From the NCBI RefSeq assembly GCF_014084125.1, contig NZ_CP048405.1, forward strand, positions 1,550,001 to 1,614,000: a stretch of 64,000 nucleotides of DNA, read 5' to 3'. The notes below the pieces were generated by a model. That model was not told where the DNA came from, did no database searches, and worked only from the letters and a program-made list of their open reading frames with translations. Made by a program: the position numbers and the translations under genes. Each line of letters opens with the position of its first letter. Position 1 is the first letter of the stretch. Origin of the DNA: Streptacidiphilus sp. PB12-B1b. GTDB taxonomy: Bacteria; Actinomycetota; Actinomycetes; Streptomycetales; Streptomycetaceae. Below are positions 26,354 through 35,502 of the stretch, one piece after another.

Positions 26354-26872
26354 GTGGGGCGCAGGCGCCAGGGTGCGCGACCCGCGGGGGCAGCGGATCC
26401 GGTACTCACCAGCATCGAAGGGGGCGCGTCGCGGTCGGCGTCCGCCCTCGGCGCGCACCCGAGCGCCCCTCGGGGGCGCGAGGCCGTCACCGGGGCCGTC
26501 CGGGCGGCGGCGCAGGAGGACGCGGGGGACCGCGCCAGGCTCTGGCACGTGGTGCTGAGCGTGGCCGGGCAGCCGACCCCGCTGTCCGAGCTCAAGCGCG
26601 GCCTGGAGCAGCTGGCCCACGACCACACGCCGTTCCTGACCGCCCGCTACGCCACCGACCACGGCGAGATCCGCTACTGGGAGCAGGCCGAGGACCTGCA
26701 CGACGCCGCCGCCATGGCGCTGCGGCTCTGGGGCGAGCACAAGGCCAGCGCCAAGCTGCCGCCGTGGGAGATCGTCGGCCTGGAGGTGGTGGACCGGTCC
26801 ACGTACCACAAGCGGATCGCCGAGGGGTACGGCGAGTCACCGGCCTCGGTCGGCGGCGTGCACCCGTTCTGA
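26354..26872 (+). CDS. Conserved hypothetical protein between proB and proA
   Basis: A 172-residue protein from GTG 26354 with AGGAGG six bases upstream. The first 65 residues are low-complexity and basic; the rest (LWHVVLSVAGQPTPLSELKRGLEQLAHDHTPFLTARY, YWEQAEDLHDAAAMALRLW, YHKRIAEGYG) looks folded and is soluble. I do not recognise the family; its place between proB and proA is shared by Streptomyces genomes as far as I recall. No link to proline metabolism is shown. Confidence 0.75.
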   Translation: MGRRRQGARPAGAADPVLTSIEGGASRSASALGAHPSAPRGREAVTGAVRAAAQEDAGDRARLWHVVLSVAGQPTPLSELKRGLEQLAHDHTPFLTARYATDHGEIRYWEQAEDLHDAAAMALRLWGEHKASAKLPPWEIVGLEVVDRSTYHKRIAEGYGESPASVGGVHPF

Positions 26873-26977
26873 GGCCCCGGCCCGGCCCCCCGACGTGCGG
26901 CCCGGGCTCCGGCGGGCCGCCTGCCGGGCCGCTCGCCGGGTTGTGAGACGCCCGGCCGCCAGGGCGGGCCGGGCGGC

Positions 26978-26983
26978 TACGCT
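26978..26983 (+). promoter_or_regulatory. -10 TACGCT for leaderless proA
   Basis: TACGCT, six bases, then the proA ATG at 26990; no ribosome binding site is present. This suggests that proA is transcribed separately from proB as a leaderless mRNA. Confidence 0.6.
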
Positions 26984-26989
26984 TGCCGT

Positions 26990-28342
26990 ATGAGCAGCTC
27001 TCCCGACCCCGACAGCCCGTCCGGCGACCGCCCGCTGACCGCGTTCCCCTCGCCGAGCCTGCCCTCCCCGCTGCCGCAGTCACCGGTGCTGCTCGCCGCG
27101 TACCGGGCCAAGGCCGCCGCCGCCGAGCTGGCGCCGCTGCCGCGCACGCCTAAGGACGACGCGCTGCTCGCCATCGCCGACGCGCTGGTGGTCCGCACCC
27201 GGGAGATCATCGAGGCCAACGCCGAGGACGTCGAGCGGGCGCGGGCGGCCGGCACCGGCGAGGCCGTGATCGACCGGCTGACGCTGAACCGGGAGCGGGT
27301 GGCCGCGATCGCCGAGGACGTGCGCCGAGTCGCCGGGCTGCCGGACCCGGTCGGCGAGGTGGTCCGCGGCTCGACCCTGCCCAACGGGCTCGACCTGCGC
27401 CAGCTGCGGGTGCCGCTGGGCGTCGTCGGCATCATCTACGAGGCCCGGCCCAACGTCACGGTGGACGCCGCCGCGCTCTGTCTGAAGTCCGGCAACGCGG
27501 TGCTGCTGCGCGGCTCCTCCTCGGCGTACGCCTCCAACCGCAAGCTGGTGGAGGTGGTCCGCGACGCCGTGGGCGGGGCCGGGCTGCCCGCCGACTGCGT
27601 GCAGCTGGTGCCGGGGGAGGGCCACGACGCGGTCCGCGAGCTGATGCGGGCCCGCGGCATGGTGGACGTGCTGATCCCGCGCGGCGGTGCCTCGCTGATC
27701 CGCACGGTGGTGGAGCAGTCCACGGTGCCGGTGATCGAGACCGGCACCGGCAACTGCCACGTGTACGTCGACGCCGAGGCCGACCTGGCCATGGCGGTGG
27801 AGATCCTGGTCAACGCCAAGGCGTCGCGTCCCAGCGTGTGCAACGCGGCGGAGACGCTGCTGGTGCACCGGGACATCGCCGACGCCTTCCTGCCGCTGGC
27901 GCTGGAGGCCCTGGCCGAGGCCGGGGTGACCGTCCACGGCGACGAGCGGGTGCGGCGCACCGCCGAGGAGAGCGGCTCCAAGGCGGTGGTCGTCCCGGTG
28001 ACCACCGAGGACTGGGAGGCCGAGTACCTCTCCTACGACATCGCCGCCGGGGTGGTGGACTCGCTGGACGCCGCCGTGGCGCACATCCGGCTGTGGTCCT
28101 CCGGCCACACCGAGGCCATCGTGACCGGCTCCCAGGCCGCCGCCCGGCGCTTCACCCGGTTGGTGGACGCCGCCGCGATCGCGGTCAACGCCTCCACCCG
28201 CTTCACCGACGGCGGGCAGTTCGGCTTCGGCGCGGAGATCGGCATCTCCACCCAGAAGCTGCACGCCCGGGGCCCGATGGGCCTGCCGGAGCTGACCTCG
28301 ACCAAGTACGTGGTCACCGGCGACGGGCACATCCGGGGCTGA
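26990..28342 (+). CDS. proA: Gamma-glutamyl phosphate reductase
   Basis: A 450-residue aldehyde-dehydrogenase-superfamily enzyme that reduces gamma-glutamyl phosphate to the semialdehyde, second step of proline synthesis. Visible: [46 protein letters not shown] and the catalytic Cys284 in [11 protein letters not shown]. The N-terminus carries a Ser/Pro-rich extension of about 30 residues not present in the compact family ([14 protein letters not shown]). ATG 26990 is the likely leaderless start. Confidence 0.96.
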   Translation: MSSSPDPDSPSGDRPLTAFPSPSLPSPLPQSPVLLAAYRAKAAAAELAPLPRTPKDDALLAIADALVVRTREIIEANAEDVERARAAGTGEAVIDRLTLNRERVAAIAEDVRRVAGLPDPVGEVVRGSTLPNGLDLRQLRVPLGVVGIIYEARPNVTVDAAALCLKSGNAVLLRGSSSAYASNRKLVEVVRDAVGGAGLPADCVQLVPGEGHDAVRELMRARGMVDVLIPRGGASLIRTVVEQSTVPVIETGTGNCHVYVDAEADLAMAVEILVNAKASRPSVCNAAETLLVHRDIADAFLPLALEALAEAGVTVHGDERVRRTAEESGSKAVVVPVTTEDWEAEYLSYDIAAGVVDSLDAAVAHIRLWSSGHTEAIVTGSQAAARRFTRLVDAAAIAVNASTRFTDGGQFGFGAEIGISTQKLHARGPMGLPELTSTKYVVTGDGHIRG

Positions 28343-28453
28343 GCCGATCCGTGACGTACCGGTGCGGGTACTCGGAGCCACAGACAAAGCGTCGGTGCGG
28401 CATTACGCTGCTTCTATACCCGAGGCAGCTGTGCCGAGAGATGCGGGGGCTCC

Positions 28454-28846
28454 GTGTATTCCGAAGGCTTTGACGCCGACAGTGCCAATCACGGTGGCGG
28501 GGCGGACGACGAGTTCGCGGCACTGGTCCTCGACGAGCGCTTTGTCCGGGCCGCGCTCATCCATGAACCGTCCGCGCGCGAGCGGCTGTCCGCGATGGCG
28601 TACGACGGCGGCTTCGGCAGCGCCTATCCGCGGAAGTCGGCACGCCCGCGCTGGCGGGCGGCCCCGGCGCGCGGGCGGCACCAGGCGCTGCCACCGCGCT
28701 GGCAGCGGACGGTGGCGCAGCTGATGCTGCTGGTGCTGGGGGCGCTCGCGGTGCTGGTGGCGGTGGCCGCGGTCGACCGGGGAGCGGGCACGACGCAGAA
28801 GTCGACCCAGGTGCCCACTTCGACGGCCGCGCCGGTCCACAGTTGA
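28454..28846 (+). CDS. Single-pass membrane protein sharing a motif with its neighbour
   Basis: A 130-residue protein from GTG 28454. It has an acidic N-terminus, the motif LVLDERFVRAALIHEPSARERL at about residues 25-46, a basic juxtamembrane stretch, one hydrophobic segment (LMLLVLGALAVLVAVAAV, about 90-108) and a short Thr/Ser tail outside. The same N-terminal motif occurs in the next gene (VVFDESFIRAARIQELSAQERM), so the two are paralogues in their cytoplasmic part. Unknown function. Confidence 0.78.
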   Translation: MYSEGFDADSANHGGGADDEFAALVLDERFVRAALIHEPSARERLSAMAYDGGFGSAYPRKSARPRWRAAPARGRHQALPPRWQRTVAQLMLLVLGALAVLVAVAAVDRGAGTTQKSTQVPTSTAAPVHS

Positions 28847-29001
28847 CGCCGCGCAGCCAATGGGTGAATTGTCGGGTTTGTCACCCCTTTGCTGACCAAC
28901 TGTCATCGTCCGGGTGCAATTCGACGCCCTTTCAGAATGACCAAGGTCAAATCCGTAGCAGAACTTGACCCCTGAGGCACTGCACTCCCTTCGCGGCGAC
29001 T

Positions 29002-29007
29002 TACCCT
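29002..29007 (+). promoter_or_regulatory. -10 TACCCT of a leaderless transcript
   Basis: TACCCT followed by six bases and ATG 29014, with no ribosome binding site between. The upstream gap (28847-29001) is AT-richer than the genes around it. Confidence 0.6.
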
Positions 29008-29013
29008 TGGAGC

Positions 29014-30474
29014 ATGGGTGGCCGGGCAGAGCCTCCTGAGGGCGCGCCCGAGGGCGGTTCCGGGGGCGAGGACGACTTTCGACCTGTCGTGTTCGACGAG
29101 TCGTTCATTCGTGCTGCCCGGATACAGGAGCTCTCCGCGCAGGAGCGCATGTCGGCCGGCACCCGGCCGATCCGCCGCCGCGGCGGGCGCTCCGGCGGCC
29201 TGCCGCGCCAGGCCCTGGCGCTGATGCTGCTGATCTCGCTGGCCTTCGCCGCCGCCGTCTACATGGGCAGCAAGCACCCCTACGACGGGTCGGCCGCCAG
29301 CACCGCCCAGCTCACCATGACCGTGATCCCGCTGCAGCCGGGCGCGGGCGGCATCCCGACCGGCGCGCGCACCCCGGCGGCGTCCGCCTCCGGCACCGAC
29401 GCCGCCACCGCCTCCGGCACGGCGGGCAGCACCGCCTCGGGCTCCGCCCCCGCCGGGCAGCCCTCCGGCGCGGCGTCCGGCTCCGCCCCGGCCTCCGCCT
29501 CGCCCTCGGGCTCGCCCTCCGCAGGCCCGTCGGCCTCGCCCTCCGCCCCGGTTCCGCCCGGGCCCTTCGCCGGGACTCCGCTGGCGGACTACCTGGTGGG
29601 CGCGGCCGGGATACAGCTCCCGCTGCCGCACCACACCGCCGACTTCAGCAGCGACCAGGTACTGCACGCGCTGAAGATCGTCTACAACTACCTGCGGGCC
29701 TCCTCGCTGGACCCGGGCATCCTGATGGGCGGCAGCACCGACTCGGTGCGCGCGCTGCTGGCCGAGGGCCAGCACCAGCAGTTCGACCAGAGCCTGGCCG
29801 ACCCCCGGGACGACCAGCAGCACGACGTGCTCGGCTGGCTGATCCGCTTCGACCCGTCCAAGGTCCGGCTGGCCGCCCCCGACGACATCCGGCTCCAGGG
29901 CACCCTGGCCTACCAGCAGCTGAACGTGGGCGCGCTGGAGGTCACCAGCGACTACACCTTCGTGTACGCGCTCAGCCCGGCCCCCGCCCCGGCGACCGCC
30001 ACCGCATCGGCCTCCGCCGCAAGCCCTTCGGCTACGGCTTCGGCGACCGCCTCGGCCACTGCTTCGGCCAAGCCGGGTGCGTCCGGGAGCGCCAAGGCGG
30101 GCGCCGCCGCGTCGGCCAAGGCCGCCGCAGCCGCCCCGGCCCAGCAGCCCACCGTGCTGTTCACCGTCCGCCGGGAGATCAGCTACCTGTTCACCCAGAA
30201 CGACCTCAACGCCGACCAGGTTGAGCTGGTCAACTCGGTGGTGCAGGCCGGGCCGATGAACTGCGGCGCGGACGTCAGCTCCTACCTGCAGCCGATCTTC
30301 CCGACCGCCACCCCCGCCGCCACCGGCACGCCCGGTACCGGCTCGGCGGGCAAGCACACCGGTACCGGCCCCACCCCCGCCGCCGGCGCCGCGCCGGGCC
30401 CGAGCGTCGACCCCTTCGACCACACCCGCCCGGCCTGGGCCGTGTGCGGGGTGCTGACCGGACCGACGCTCTGA
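29014..30474 (+). CDS. Large single-pass membrane protein, unknown
   Basis: A 486-residue protein. The cytoplasmic N-terminus holds VVFDESFIRAARIQELSAQERM (residues about 25-46) shared with the preceding gene; a membrane helix follows (ALMLLISLAFAAAVYMGS, about 68-86). Outside is a Ser/Ala/Pro-rich linker, a folded region (LKIVYNYLRASSLDPGILMGG, AYQQLNVGALEVTSDYTFVYAL), a second Ala/Ser/Thr low-complexity stretch, and a terminal region with two cysteines (MNCGADVSSYL, AWAVCGVLTG) that could form a disulphide. Interruption of the fold by a low-complexity insert is odd. Unknown role. Confidence 0.82.
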   Translation: MGGRAEPPEGAPEGGSGGEDDFRPVVFDESFIRAARIQELSAQERMSAGTRPIRRRGGRSGGLPRQALALMLLISLAFAAAVYMGSKHPYDGSAASTAQLTMTVIPLQPGAGGIPTGARTPAASASGTDAATASGTAGSTASGSAPAGQPSGAASGSAPASASPSGSPSAGPSASPSAPVPPGPFAGTPLADYLVGAAGIQLPLPHHTADFSSDQVLHALKIVYNYLRASSLDPGILMGGSTDSVRALLAEGQHQQFDQSLADPRDDQQHDVLGWLIRFDPSKVRLAAPDDIRLQGTLAYQQLNVGALEVTSDYTFVYALSPAPAPATATASASAASPSATASATASATASAKPGASGSAKAGAAASAKAAAAAPAQQPTVLFTVRREISYLFTQNDLNADQVELVNSVVQAGPMNCGADVSSYLQPIFPTATPAATGTPGTGSAGKHTGTGPTPAAGAAPGPSVDPFDHTRPAWAVCGVLTGPTL

Positions 30475-30518
30475 GGACCCGGGCCCCAGAGGCCGAGGCC
30501 CCGGGAGCCCGGCCGCCG

Positions 30519-31598
30519 TCAGCCGGCCGCCGGATCCGGCTCCGCACCGCCGGGCGCGGCGCCGCCGGAGCCCCGGCTGCCGCCGGTGAAGACGTCCCGC
30601 AGCTTGCCGCCCAGATCGCCCGCGCCGCCCGCTATGTCCCGGACCAGGCCGAACAGCGGGTCCTTGGTGTCCCGGAAGGTCTGCGCGTACGAGTCGGCCG
30701 CCGCCTTCACCTGGTCGGTGACCGAGGCGTCGGCGTCCTGATCCCGGCGCGGGTAGGCCCCGGCCATGATCGAGCTGTACTCCTCGCCCTCGGACCACTG
30801 CTTGATCGCGCGCACCCGCACCGCCACGAACGGGTGCGTCTGCGGCAGCACCTGCAGCAGCTTGATGACGCTGTCCCGCAGGTCCCCGGCGCGGTCGTAC
30901 TCCTCCGCCTGCTCCAGCATGGCGTCGGTGTTCATCTCGTGCAGGTGGTGCCCGCCGGCCAGCTTCATCAGGCCGCGCATGGACGCCTGCGGGTCCTGCC
31001 CGACCAGCAGCCCGGCCCGGTCGCAGGAGATCTCGGCCTTGCGGAACCACTCCTTCAGCGCGGTGATGATGCCCAGCACCGCCAGGTTGCCCAGCGGCAC
31101 CCAGGCGATCTTGGTGGCGATGTTGGTGAGGATCAGCAGCATCGTCCGGTAGACGGCGTGGCCGGACATGGCGTGCGCCACCTCGTGCCCGATGACCGCC
31201 CGCATCTCCTCCTCGTCGAGCAGCTCGACCAGGGAGGTGGTGACCACGATCACCGGGGCGTCCATGCCGATGCACATGGCGTTGGGCACCGGATCCTGCG
31301 TGACGTACAGCGCCGGGACCTTCTCCAGGTCCAGGGTGTACGCCGCGTCCCGGACCATGTCGTGCAGGTGCGAGAACTGGCGCTCGGAGCTGCGGACCGC
31401 CGAGGCCAGGAACATCAGCCGGACCGCCCGCTCGGAGACCATCCCGCCGAGCCGCTTGAGGATGTCGTCGAAGCCGCTCAGCTTGCGCAGCGCGACCAGG
31501 GCGGAGCGGTCCGCCGGGTGCTCCCAGGCCCGGGTGGAGATGCCCGGGAACCGCTTGCGCCGACGGCTGGGCACACTGCTGTCACTGGATTCGGTCAT
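30519..31598 (-). CDS. M48 family zinc metalloprotease (HtpX-like)
   Basis: A 359-residue membrane protease with the zinc motif HEVAH in MRAVIGHEVAHAMSGHAVYRT and the downstream glutamate ligand region (AEISCDRAG). Hydrophobic segments surround the motif (MLLILTNIATKIAWVPLGN, AVLGIITAL). HtpX-type enzymes degrade damaged membrane proteins. Start ATG 31598 (MTESSDSSVPSRRRKRF) has GGGAGGGA about nine bases upstream; an open frame to 31673 is not supported. The C-terminal 30 residues are Gly/Pro-rich. It converges with the membrane protein gene ending at 30474. Confidence 0.9.
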   Translation of the reverse strand: MTESSDSSVPSRRRKRFPGISTRAWEHPADRSALVALRKLSGFDDILKRLGGMVSERAVRLMFLASAVRSSERQFSHLHDMVRDAAYTLDLEKVPALYVTQDPVPNAMCIGMDAPVIVVTTSLVELLDEEEMRAVIGHEVAHAMSGHAVYRTMLLILTNIATKIAWVPLGNLAVLGIITALKEWFRKAEISCDRAGLLVGQDPQASMRGLMKLAGGHHLHEMNTDAMLEQAEEYDRAGDLRDSVIKLLQVLPQTHPFVAVRVRAIKQWSEGEEYSSIMAGAYPRRDQDADASVTDQVKAAADSYAQTFRDTKDPLFGLVRDIAGGAGDLGGKLRDVFTGGSRGSGGAAPGGAEPDPAAG

Positions 31599-31796
31599 CT
31601 GACTGCGTCCCTCCCGATCAGTGGCGGACCCCCGCGGCGCGCGCGCCCGGCCCCCGCCGTCCTTGTCTGCCACTCGTCCCCTGGCTGCACACAGTACGCC
31701 CGGCCACTGTCAGCCCACCCGGTCCCGGCGAAAGACCGCCGCGCCGGGCGGTCTAACCTGGGACCTACCGGTCGCACCCCACGAGGAGCCACGCCC

Positions 31797-31940
31797 ATGC
31801 GCACCACCACCGCCCTGAACCAGCTGGCAGCCATCTCCGACGGCTCCGGTCCGGGGATGTTCCTGCGCACGATCGTCATCGTCTCGGTCGTGGGCGTCGT
31901 CATCATGGCCTTCTTCCTGCTGCGCGGCTACCGGGACTGA
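31797..31940 (+). CDS. 47-residue membrane protein
   Basis: ATG 31797 with GAGGAG eight bases upstream. The product (MRTTTALNQLAAISDGSGPG..., ending LLRGYRD) has one strongly hydrophobic helix (FLRTIVIVSVVGVVIMAFFLL) and a short charged end. Divergent from the M48 protease gene. Good ribosome binding site and clean single-pass topology make it credible; function unknown. Confidence 0.75.
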   Translation: MRTTTALNQLAAISDGSGPGMFLRTIVIVSVVGVVIMAFFLLRGYRD

Positions 31941-32117
31941 CCGCGCCCCCGGGCGGCACCCGCCTCCCGGACGCCCCCGCGCCGGTGACGGCGCACTCGA
32001 TCGGGGCACACGCGGTGTCAGACGTGTGGAGCCGCCGTGCGGTTGCCGAGGGGCTGCCCGTAGCATGGGCGGGATTGATCGGCACCCACACGCCTCCGAG
32101 CCAGAAGGTCCCCCACG

Positions 32118-32270
32118 ATGAGCCTCCCCGCGGTTGCCCCTGTTCTCTCCCTGCTCGCGGACGACGGCGGCAACCACGCCAGCCTCAACCCGATCGTCAC
32201 GGGCGGCGGTGCCCTGATCATCTTCCTCATCCTGCTCTTCGCGGTGACCCGCTTCAACAAGGACCGCTAG
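32118..32270 (+). CDS. 50-residue membrane protein upstream of nadD
   Basis: ATG 32118, stop TAG 32268-32270, AGAAGG about ten bases upstream. Residues 1-28 are mildly hydrophobic (MSLPAVAPVLSLLADDGGNH) and are followed by a membrane helix (GALIIFLILLFAVTRFNKDR at the end). A small gene in this place before nadD is usual in Streptomyces. TAGCAT near 32071 could be a -10. Confidence 0.75.
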   Translation: MSLPAVAPVLSLLADDGGNHASLNPIVTGGGALIIFLILLFAVTRFNKDR

Positions 32271-32339
32271 GCCCCTGCCGGACCCGGCCGTGCCGTGCAG
32301 CCCGCGCGGCCGGGTCGTTCGAACGCCGGACGGATCACG

Positions 32340-32345
32340 TACAGT
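32340..32345 (+). promoter_or_regulatory. -10 TACAGT near the nadD start
   Basis: TACAGT, eight bases, then the nadD ATG at 32354; no ribosome binding site. Consistent with a leaderless or nearly leaderless nadD transcript. Confidence 0.5.
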
Positions 32346-32353
32346 GACGCGTC

Positions 32354-32980
32354 ATGGGAGAGCAGGCTGAATCCGCGGACACGCCCGTGAAGAAGCGCCT
32401 CGGGGTGATGGGCGGAACGTTCGATCCGATCCACCACGGGCACCTGGTCGCCGCCAGCGAGGTGGTGAGCCAGTTCCACCTGGACGAGGTGGTCTTCGTG
32501 CCCACCGGCCAGCCCTGGCAGAAGGACGGCAGACCGGTGTCCCCGGCCGAGGACCGCTACCTGATGACGGTCGTGGCGACCATGTCCAACCCGCAGTTCT
32601 CGGTCAGCCGCATCGACATCGACCGCAAGGGCCCGACGTACACCACGGACACCCTGCGCGAGCTGCGCGCCCTGCACGCCGACGCGGACCTCTTCTTCAT
32701 CACCGGCGCCGACGCGCTCTCGCAGATCTTCTCCTGGCGGAACGCCGAGGAACTGTTCAGCCTGGCCCACTTCATCGGAGTGACGCGTCCAGGGCACACT
32801 TTGACGGACCCCGGTCTGCCGGCCGGCGGCGTGTCCCTGGTCGAGGTGCCCGCACTGGCCATCTCCTCCACCGACTGCCGCCAGCGGGTCTCCCGGGACG
32901 AGCCGGTCTGGTACCTGGTACCGGACGAGGTGGTGCGCTACATCGACAAGCGCAAGCTCTACCGGGACCTCGGCGCATGA
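32354..32980 (+). CDS. nadD: Nicotinate-nucleotide adenylyltransferase
   Basis: A 208-residue enzyme making deamido-NAD from nicotinate mononucleotide and ATP. It has the nucleotidyltransferase signatures [12 protein letters not shown] (residues about 20-31) and the C-terminal [11 protein letters not shown] (ISSTxxR), plus [11 protein letters not shown]. It is followed by the LCP gene, rsfS and a phosphatase, the standard actinomycete nadD-LCP-rsfS order. Confidence 0.97.
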   Translation: MGEQAESADTPVKKRLGVMGGTFDPIHHGHLVAASEVVSQFHLDEVVFVPTGQPWQKDGRPVSPAEDRYLMTVVATMSNPQFSVSRIDIDRKGPTYTTDTLRELRALHADADLFFITGADALSQIFSWRNAEELFSLAHFIGVTRPGHTLTDPGLPAGGVSLVEVPALAISSTDCRQRVSRDEPVWYLVPDEVVRYIDKRKLYRDLGA

Positions 32981-33041
32981 GCGCCGGGCGGGGCAGGGGC
33001 GGTCAGCACGTGTACGGCGACGGACCAGGGATAGAGGCGGC

Positions 33042-34919
33042 GTGACCGGAAACGACGGGCAGCAGTACCCGGAGCCCACGCCCGAGTACTGGGAGACCTA
33101 CCCCCAGGAGCCGCAGCAGCCGACGTACGAGCAGCCGCAGCAGCCCCAGCAGCAGCCCCCGGCGGCGTACGGGCAGCAGCAGCCCCCGGCCCAGCCGGAC
33201 CCGTACGGCTACCAGCAGCAGCCGTACCAGGCCCCCGGCTACCCGTACGGCTACGACGCCCAGCAGGTGCCGCAGCAGGCACAGCCCCAGCAGCCGACCG
33301 CCCCCGGTCCCGGCCCCGGCGGATACCCGACCGGCGCGTACGACACCGGCGGCTATGACACCGGCAGCTACGACACCGGCCAGTACGGCGCCGCCGCGCC
33401 CTACGCCGCCGGCGGGTACCAGGCCGACCAGTACGGCGCGGGCGGCTACCCGGGCGGCGGCCCGTACGCCGCCCCGCAGGCCGCCCCCGGCGGCTACCCC
33501 GCCGCGCAGCCCGCCGCCCAGCCCGCCGCCGCCCAGCCCGCCGCGCAGGCGTACGCCGCGCCCCCGGCCGCCCCCGCGCCGCCCGCGCCCGCCGCCCCGG
33601 CCGCCGCGCGCCCCGCGCCCGCCGGGGCCCGGCCGGTGCCGCCGCAGCGCACCCGCCCCGCCGCCCCCGGCGCGGCCTCGCGCGGCCCGGCCGACCGGTA
33701 CGGCATGGAGGAGTTCACCTTCGTCGACGACGCGGAGGAGTCCGAGGACGTCATCGACTGGATGAAGTTCAGCGAGACCCGCGGCGAGCGCCGGGACGAG
33801 CGCCGCCGCCGGATCCGCGGCCGGGTGCTGATCCTGGCGGTGGCCCTGGTGGTGCTGGCCGGCAGCGGCGCCGGCTACCTGCTGGCCACCGGCAGGCTGG
33901 GCTCCTCCCGGCACACCGTCGCCGCCGCCTCCGGGCGCGAGGTGATCGCGGTCCACCTGCACGACCTGTCCGACCACGTCTACACCGCCCTGCTGGTCTC
34001 CGACACCGGCACGCACAAGGCCACCACGCTGCTCGTCCCGGGCAATCTGAACGTGCCGCAGGAGAGCGGCGGCCAGCTGGTCCCGCTCGCCTCCAGCGTG
34101 GACACCCAGGGCAACGCGGCGATCCGGACCGGCCTGAACACCCTGCTGGGCAGCGACGTCACCGCCAGCTGGGGTCTGTACACCTCGTTCCTGCAGGTGC
34201 TGGTGGACCGGCTGAACGGGATCACCATCGACTCCGACACCACCATCACCCAGGGCGGCAAGGTGCTGGTCAAGCCGGGCACCTCCACCGTCAACGGCGC
34301 GGCCGCCGTCGCCTACGCCACCTACCAGGCCCCGGGCGAGGACGCGAGCGCGCAGCTGACCCGCTTCGGCCAGGTGCTGGAGGGCGTCATCAAGGCCATG
34401 CCGCAGGACCCGACCTCGGCCGCGGCCGACATCACCGCCATGGGCGAGGTGGCCGACCCGTCGCTGCCCGACTCCACCCTGGGCGCGCTGCTGGCGGCGC
34501 TGTCCACGGACGCCGCCTCCGGCAGGTACCAGACCGCGACCCTGCCGGTGCAGGCCGACGGCTCGCTGGGGGCCGGCGCGGACAGCGTCGCCCAGCAGCT
34601 CCTCGGCGGCAGCGTCAGCAGCGGCAGCGGCCAGACCGCCGCCGCCCGGGTCTCGCTGGTGAACGCCTCCGGCGACGCCAACAACACCAACCTGGCCGGC
34701 GCCACCATCACCAACAACGGCTACACCTGGGTGCCCGGCAGCACCACCGCCGCCCCCCAGGCCGCCTCGACCATCAGCTACACCCAGGACTCCCGGGCCG
34801 CCGACGCCCGCCGACTGGCCGAGGACCTCAACCTGCCGGCCACCGCCGTGAGGAAGGTCACCACCCAGCAGACGGTGGACCTGCTGGTCGTCCTGGGAAG
34901 GGACTACCACCAGGACTGA
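33042..34919 (+). CDS. LCP (LytR-CpsA-Psr) family protein, divergent, with LytR_C domain
   Basis: A 625-residue protein from GTG 33042 with GAGGCGG upstream. Residues 1-215 are Gln/Pro/Tyr/Ala-rich cytoplasmic low complexity; one membrane helix follows (VLILAVALVVLAGSGAGYLL), then an LCP-like extracellular domain (HVYTALLVSDTGTHKATTLL, WGLYTSFLQVLVDRLNGI) and a LytR C-terminal domain (VSLVNASGDANNTNLAGATI). LCP enzymes attach wall polymers to peptidoglycan, but the usual catalytic Arg/Asp motifs (RSD, SIPRD) are not visible here, so catalysis is doubtful. Confidence 0.88.
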   Translation: MTGNDGQQYPEPTPEYWETYPQEPQQPTYEQPQQPQQQPPAAYGQQQPPAQPDPYGYQQQPYQAPGYPYGYDAQQVPQQAQPQQPTAPGPGPGGYPTGAYDTGGYDTGSYDTGQYGAAAPYAAGGYQADQYGAGGYPGGGPYAAPQAAPGGYPAAQPAAQPAAAQPAAQAYAAPPAAPAPPAPAAPAAARPAPAGARPVPPQRTRPAAPGAASRGPADRYGMEEFTFVDDAEESEDVIDWMKFSETRGERRDERRRRIRGRVLILAVALVVLAGSGAGYLLATGRLGSSRHTVAAASGREVIAVHLHDLSDHVYTALLVSDTGTHKATTLLVPGNLNVPQESGGQLVPLASSVDTQGNAAIRTGLNTLLGSDVTASWGLYTSFLQVLVDRLNGITIDSDTTITQGGKVLVKPGTSTVNGAAAVAYATYQAPGEDASAQLTRFGQVLEGVIKAMPQDPTSAAADITAMGEVADPSLPDSTLGALLAALSTDAASGRYQTATLPVQADGSLGAGADSVAQQLLGGSVSSGSGQTAAARVSLVNASGDANNTNLAGATITNNGYTWVPGSTTAAPQAASTISYTQDSRAADARRLAEDLNLPATAVRKVTTQQTVDLLVVLGRDYHQD

Positions 34920-35031
34920 CCGGCCGGGGCGCGCCGAAGCGGGCCCGCGGCCAGCCGAAAAGGGCTGAGCGGGCGGTCCGCCGTTCATGAGATCCTGGAG
35001 GGTACCCGCGTCCCCGAACCGAGAGCACCCC

Positions 35032-35502
35032 GTGACTGCTACCGACCGTGCCGTCGAGCTCGTCAACACCGCCGCCCAGGCGGCGGCCGACAAGCTCGCC
35101 CACAACATCATCGCCTTCGACGTCAGTGATGTCCTCGCCATCACCGACGCCTTCCTCGTCGCCTCCGCGCCCAACGACCGCCAGGTCAAGGCCATCGCGG
35201 ACGGCATCGAGGAGCAGCTGCACAAGCAGCTCGACGCCAAGCCGGTGCGCCGCGAGGGCGAGCGCGAGGGCCGCTGGATCCTGCTCGACTACCTGGACAT
35301 CGTGATCCACGTCCAGCACGCCGAGGAGCGCTCCTACTACAGCCTGGAGCGGCTGTGGAAGGACTGCCCCGAGATGGAGCTGCCCGCCGACGCCGTCGCC
35401 ACCCGCAACCGCCCGGACGAGGAGACCGTCGTCCGCGAGCCCAACGAGTTCGACCACGTGGAGGCCGTGCTGCAGGCCGAGGCTGATCGGAGCCTGCGCT
35501 GA
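35032..35502 (+). CDS. rsfS: Ribosome silencing factor RsfS
   Basis: A 156-residue protein from GTG 35032. RsfS binds L14 and blocks subunit joining under starvation. Family motifs: KLAHNIIAFDVSDVLAITDAFLVASAPNDRQVKAI, WILLDYLDIVIHVQHAEERSYYSLERLW. The C-terminal 35 residues are an acidic extension common in actinomycetes. Its TGA overlaps the apparent CTG start of the next gene. Confidence 0.96.
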   Translation: MTATDRAVELVNTAAQAAADKLAHNIIAFDVSDVLAITDAFLVASAPNDRQVKAIADGIEEQLHKQLDAKPVRREGEREGRWILLDYLDIVIHVQHAEERSYYSLERLWKDCPEMELPADAVATRNRPDEETVVREPNEFDHVEAVLQAEADRSLR

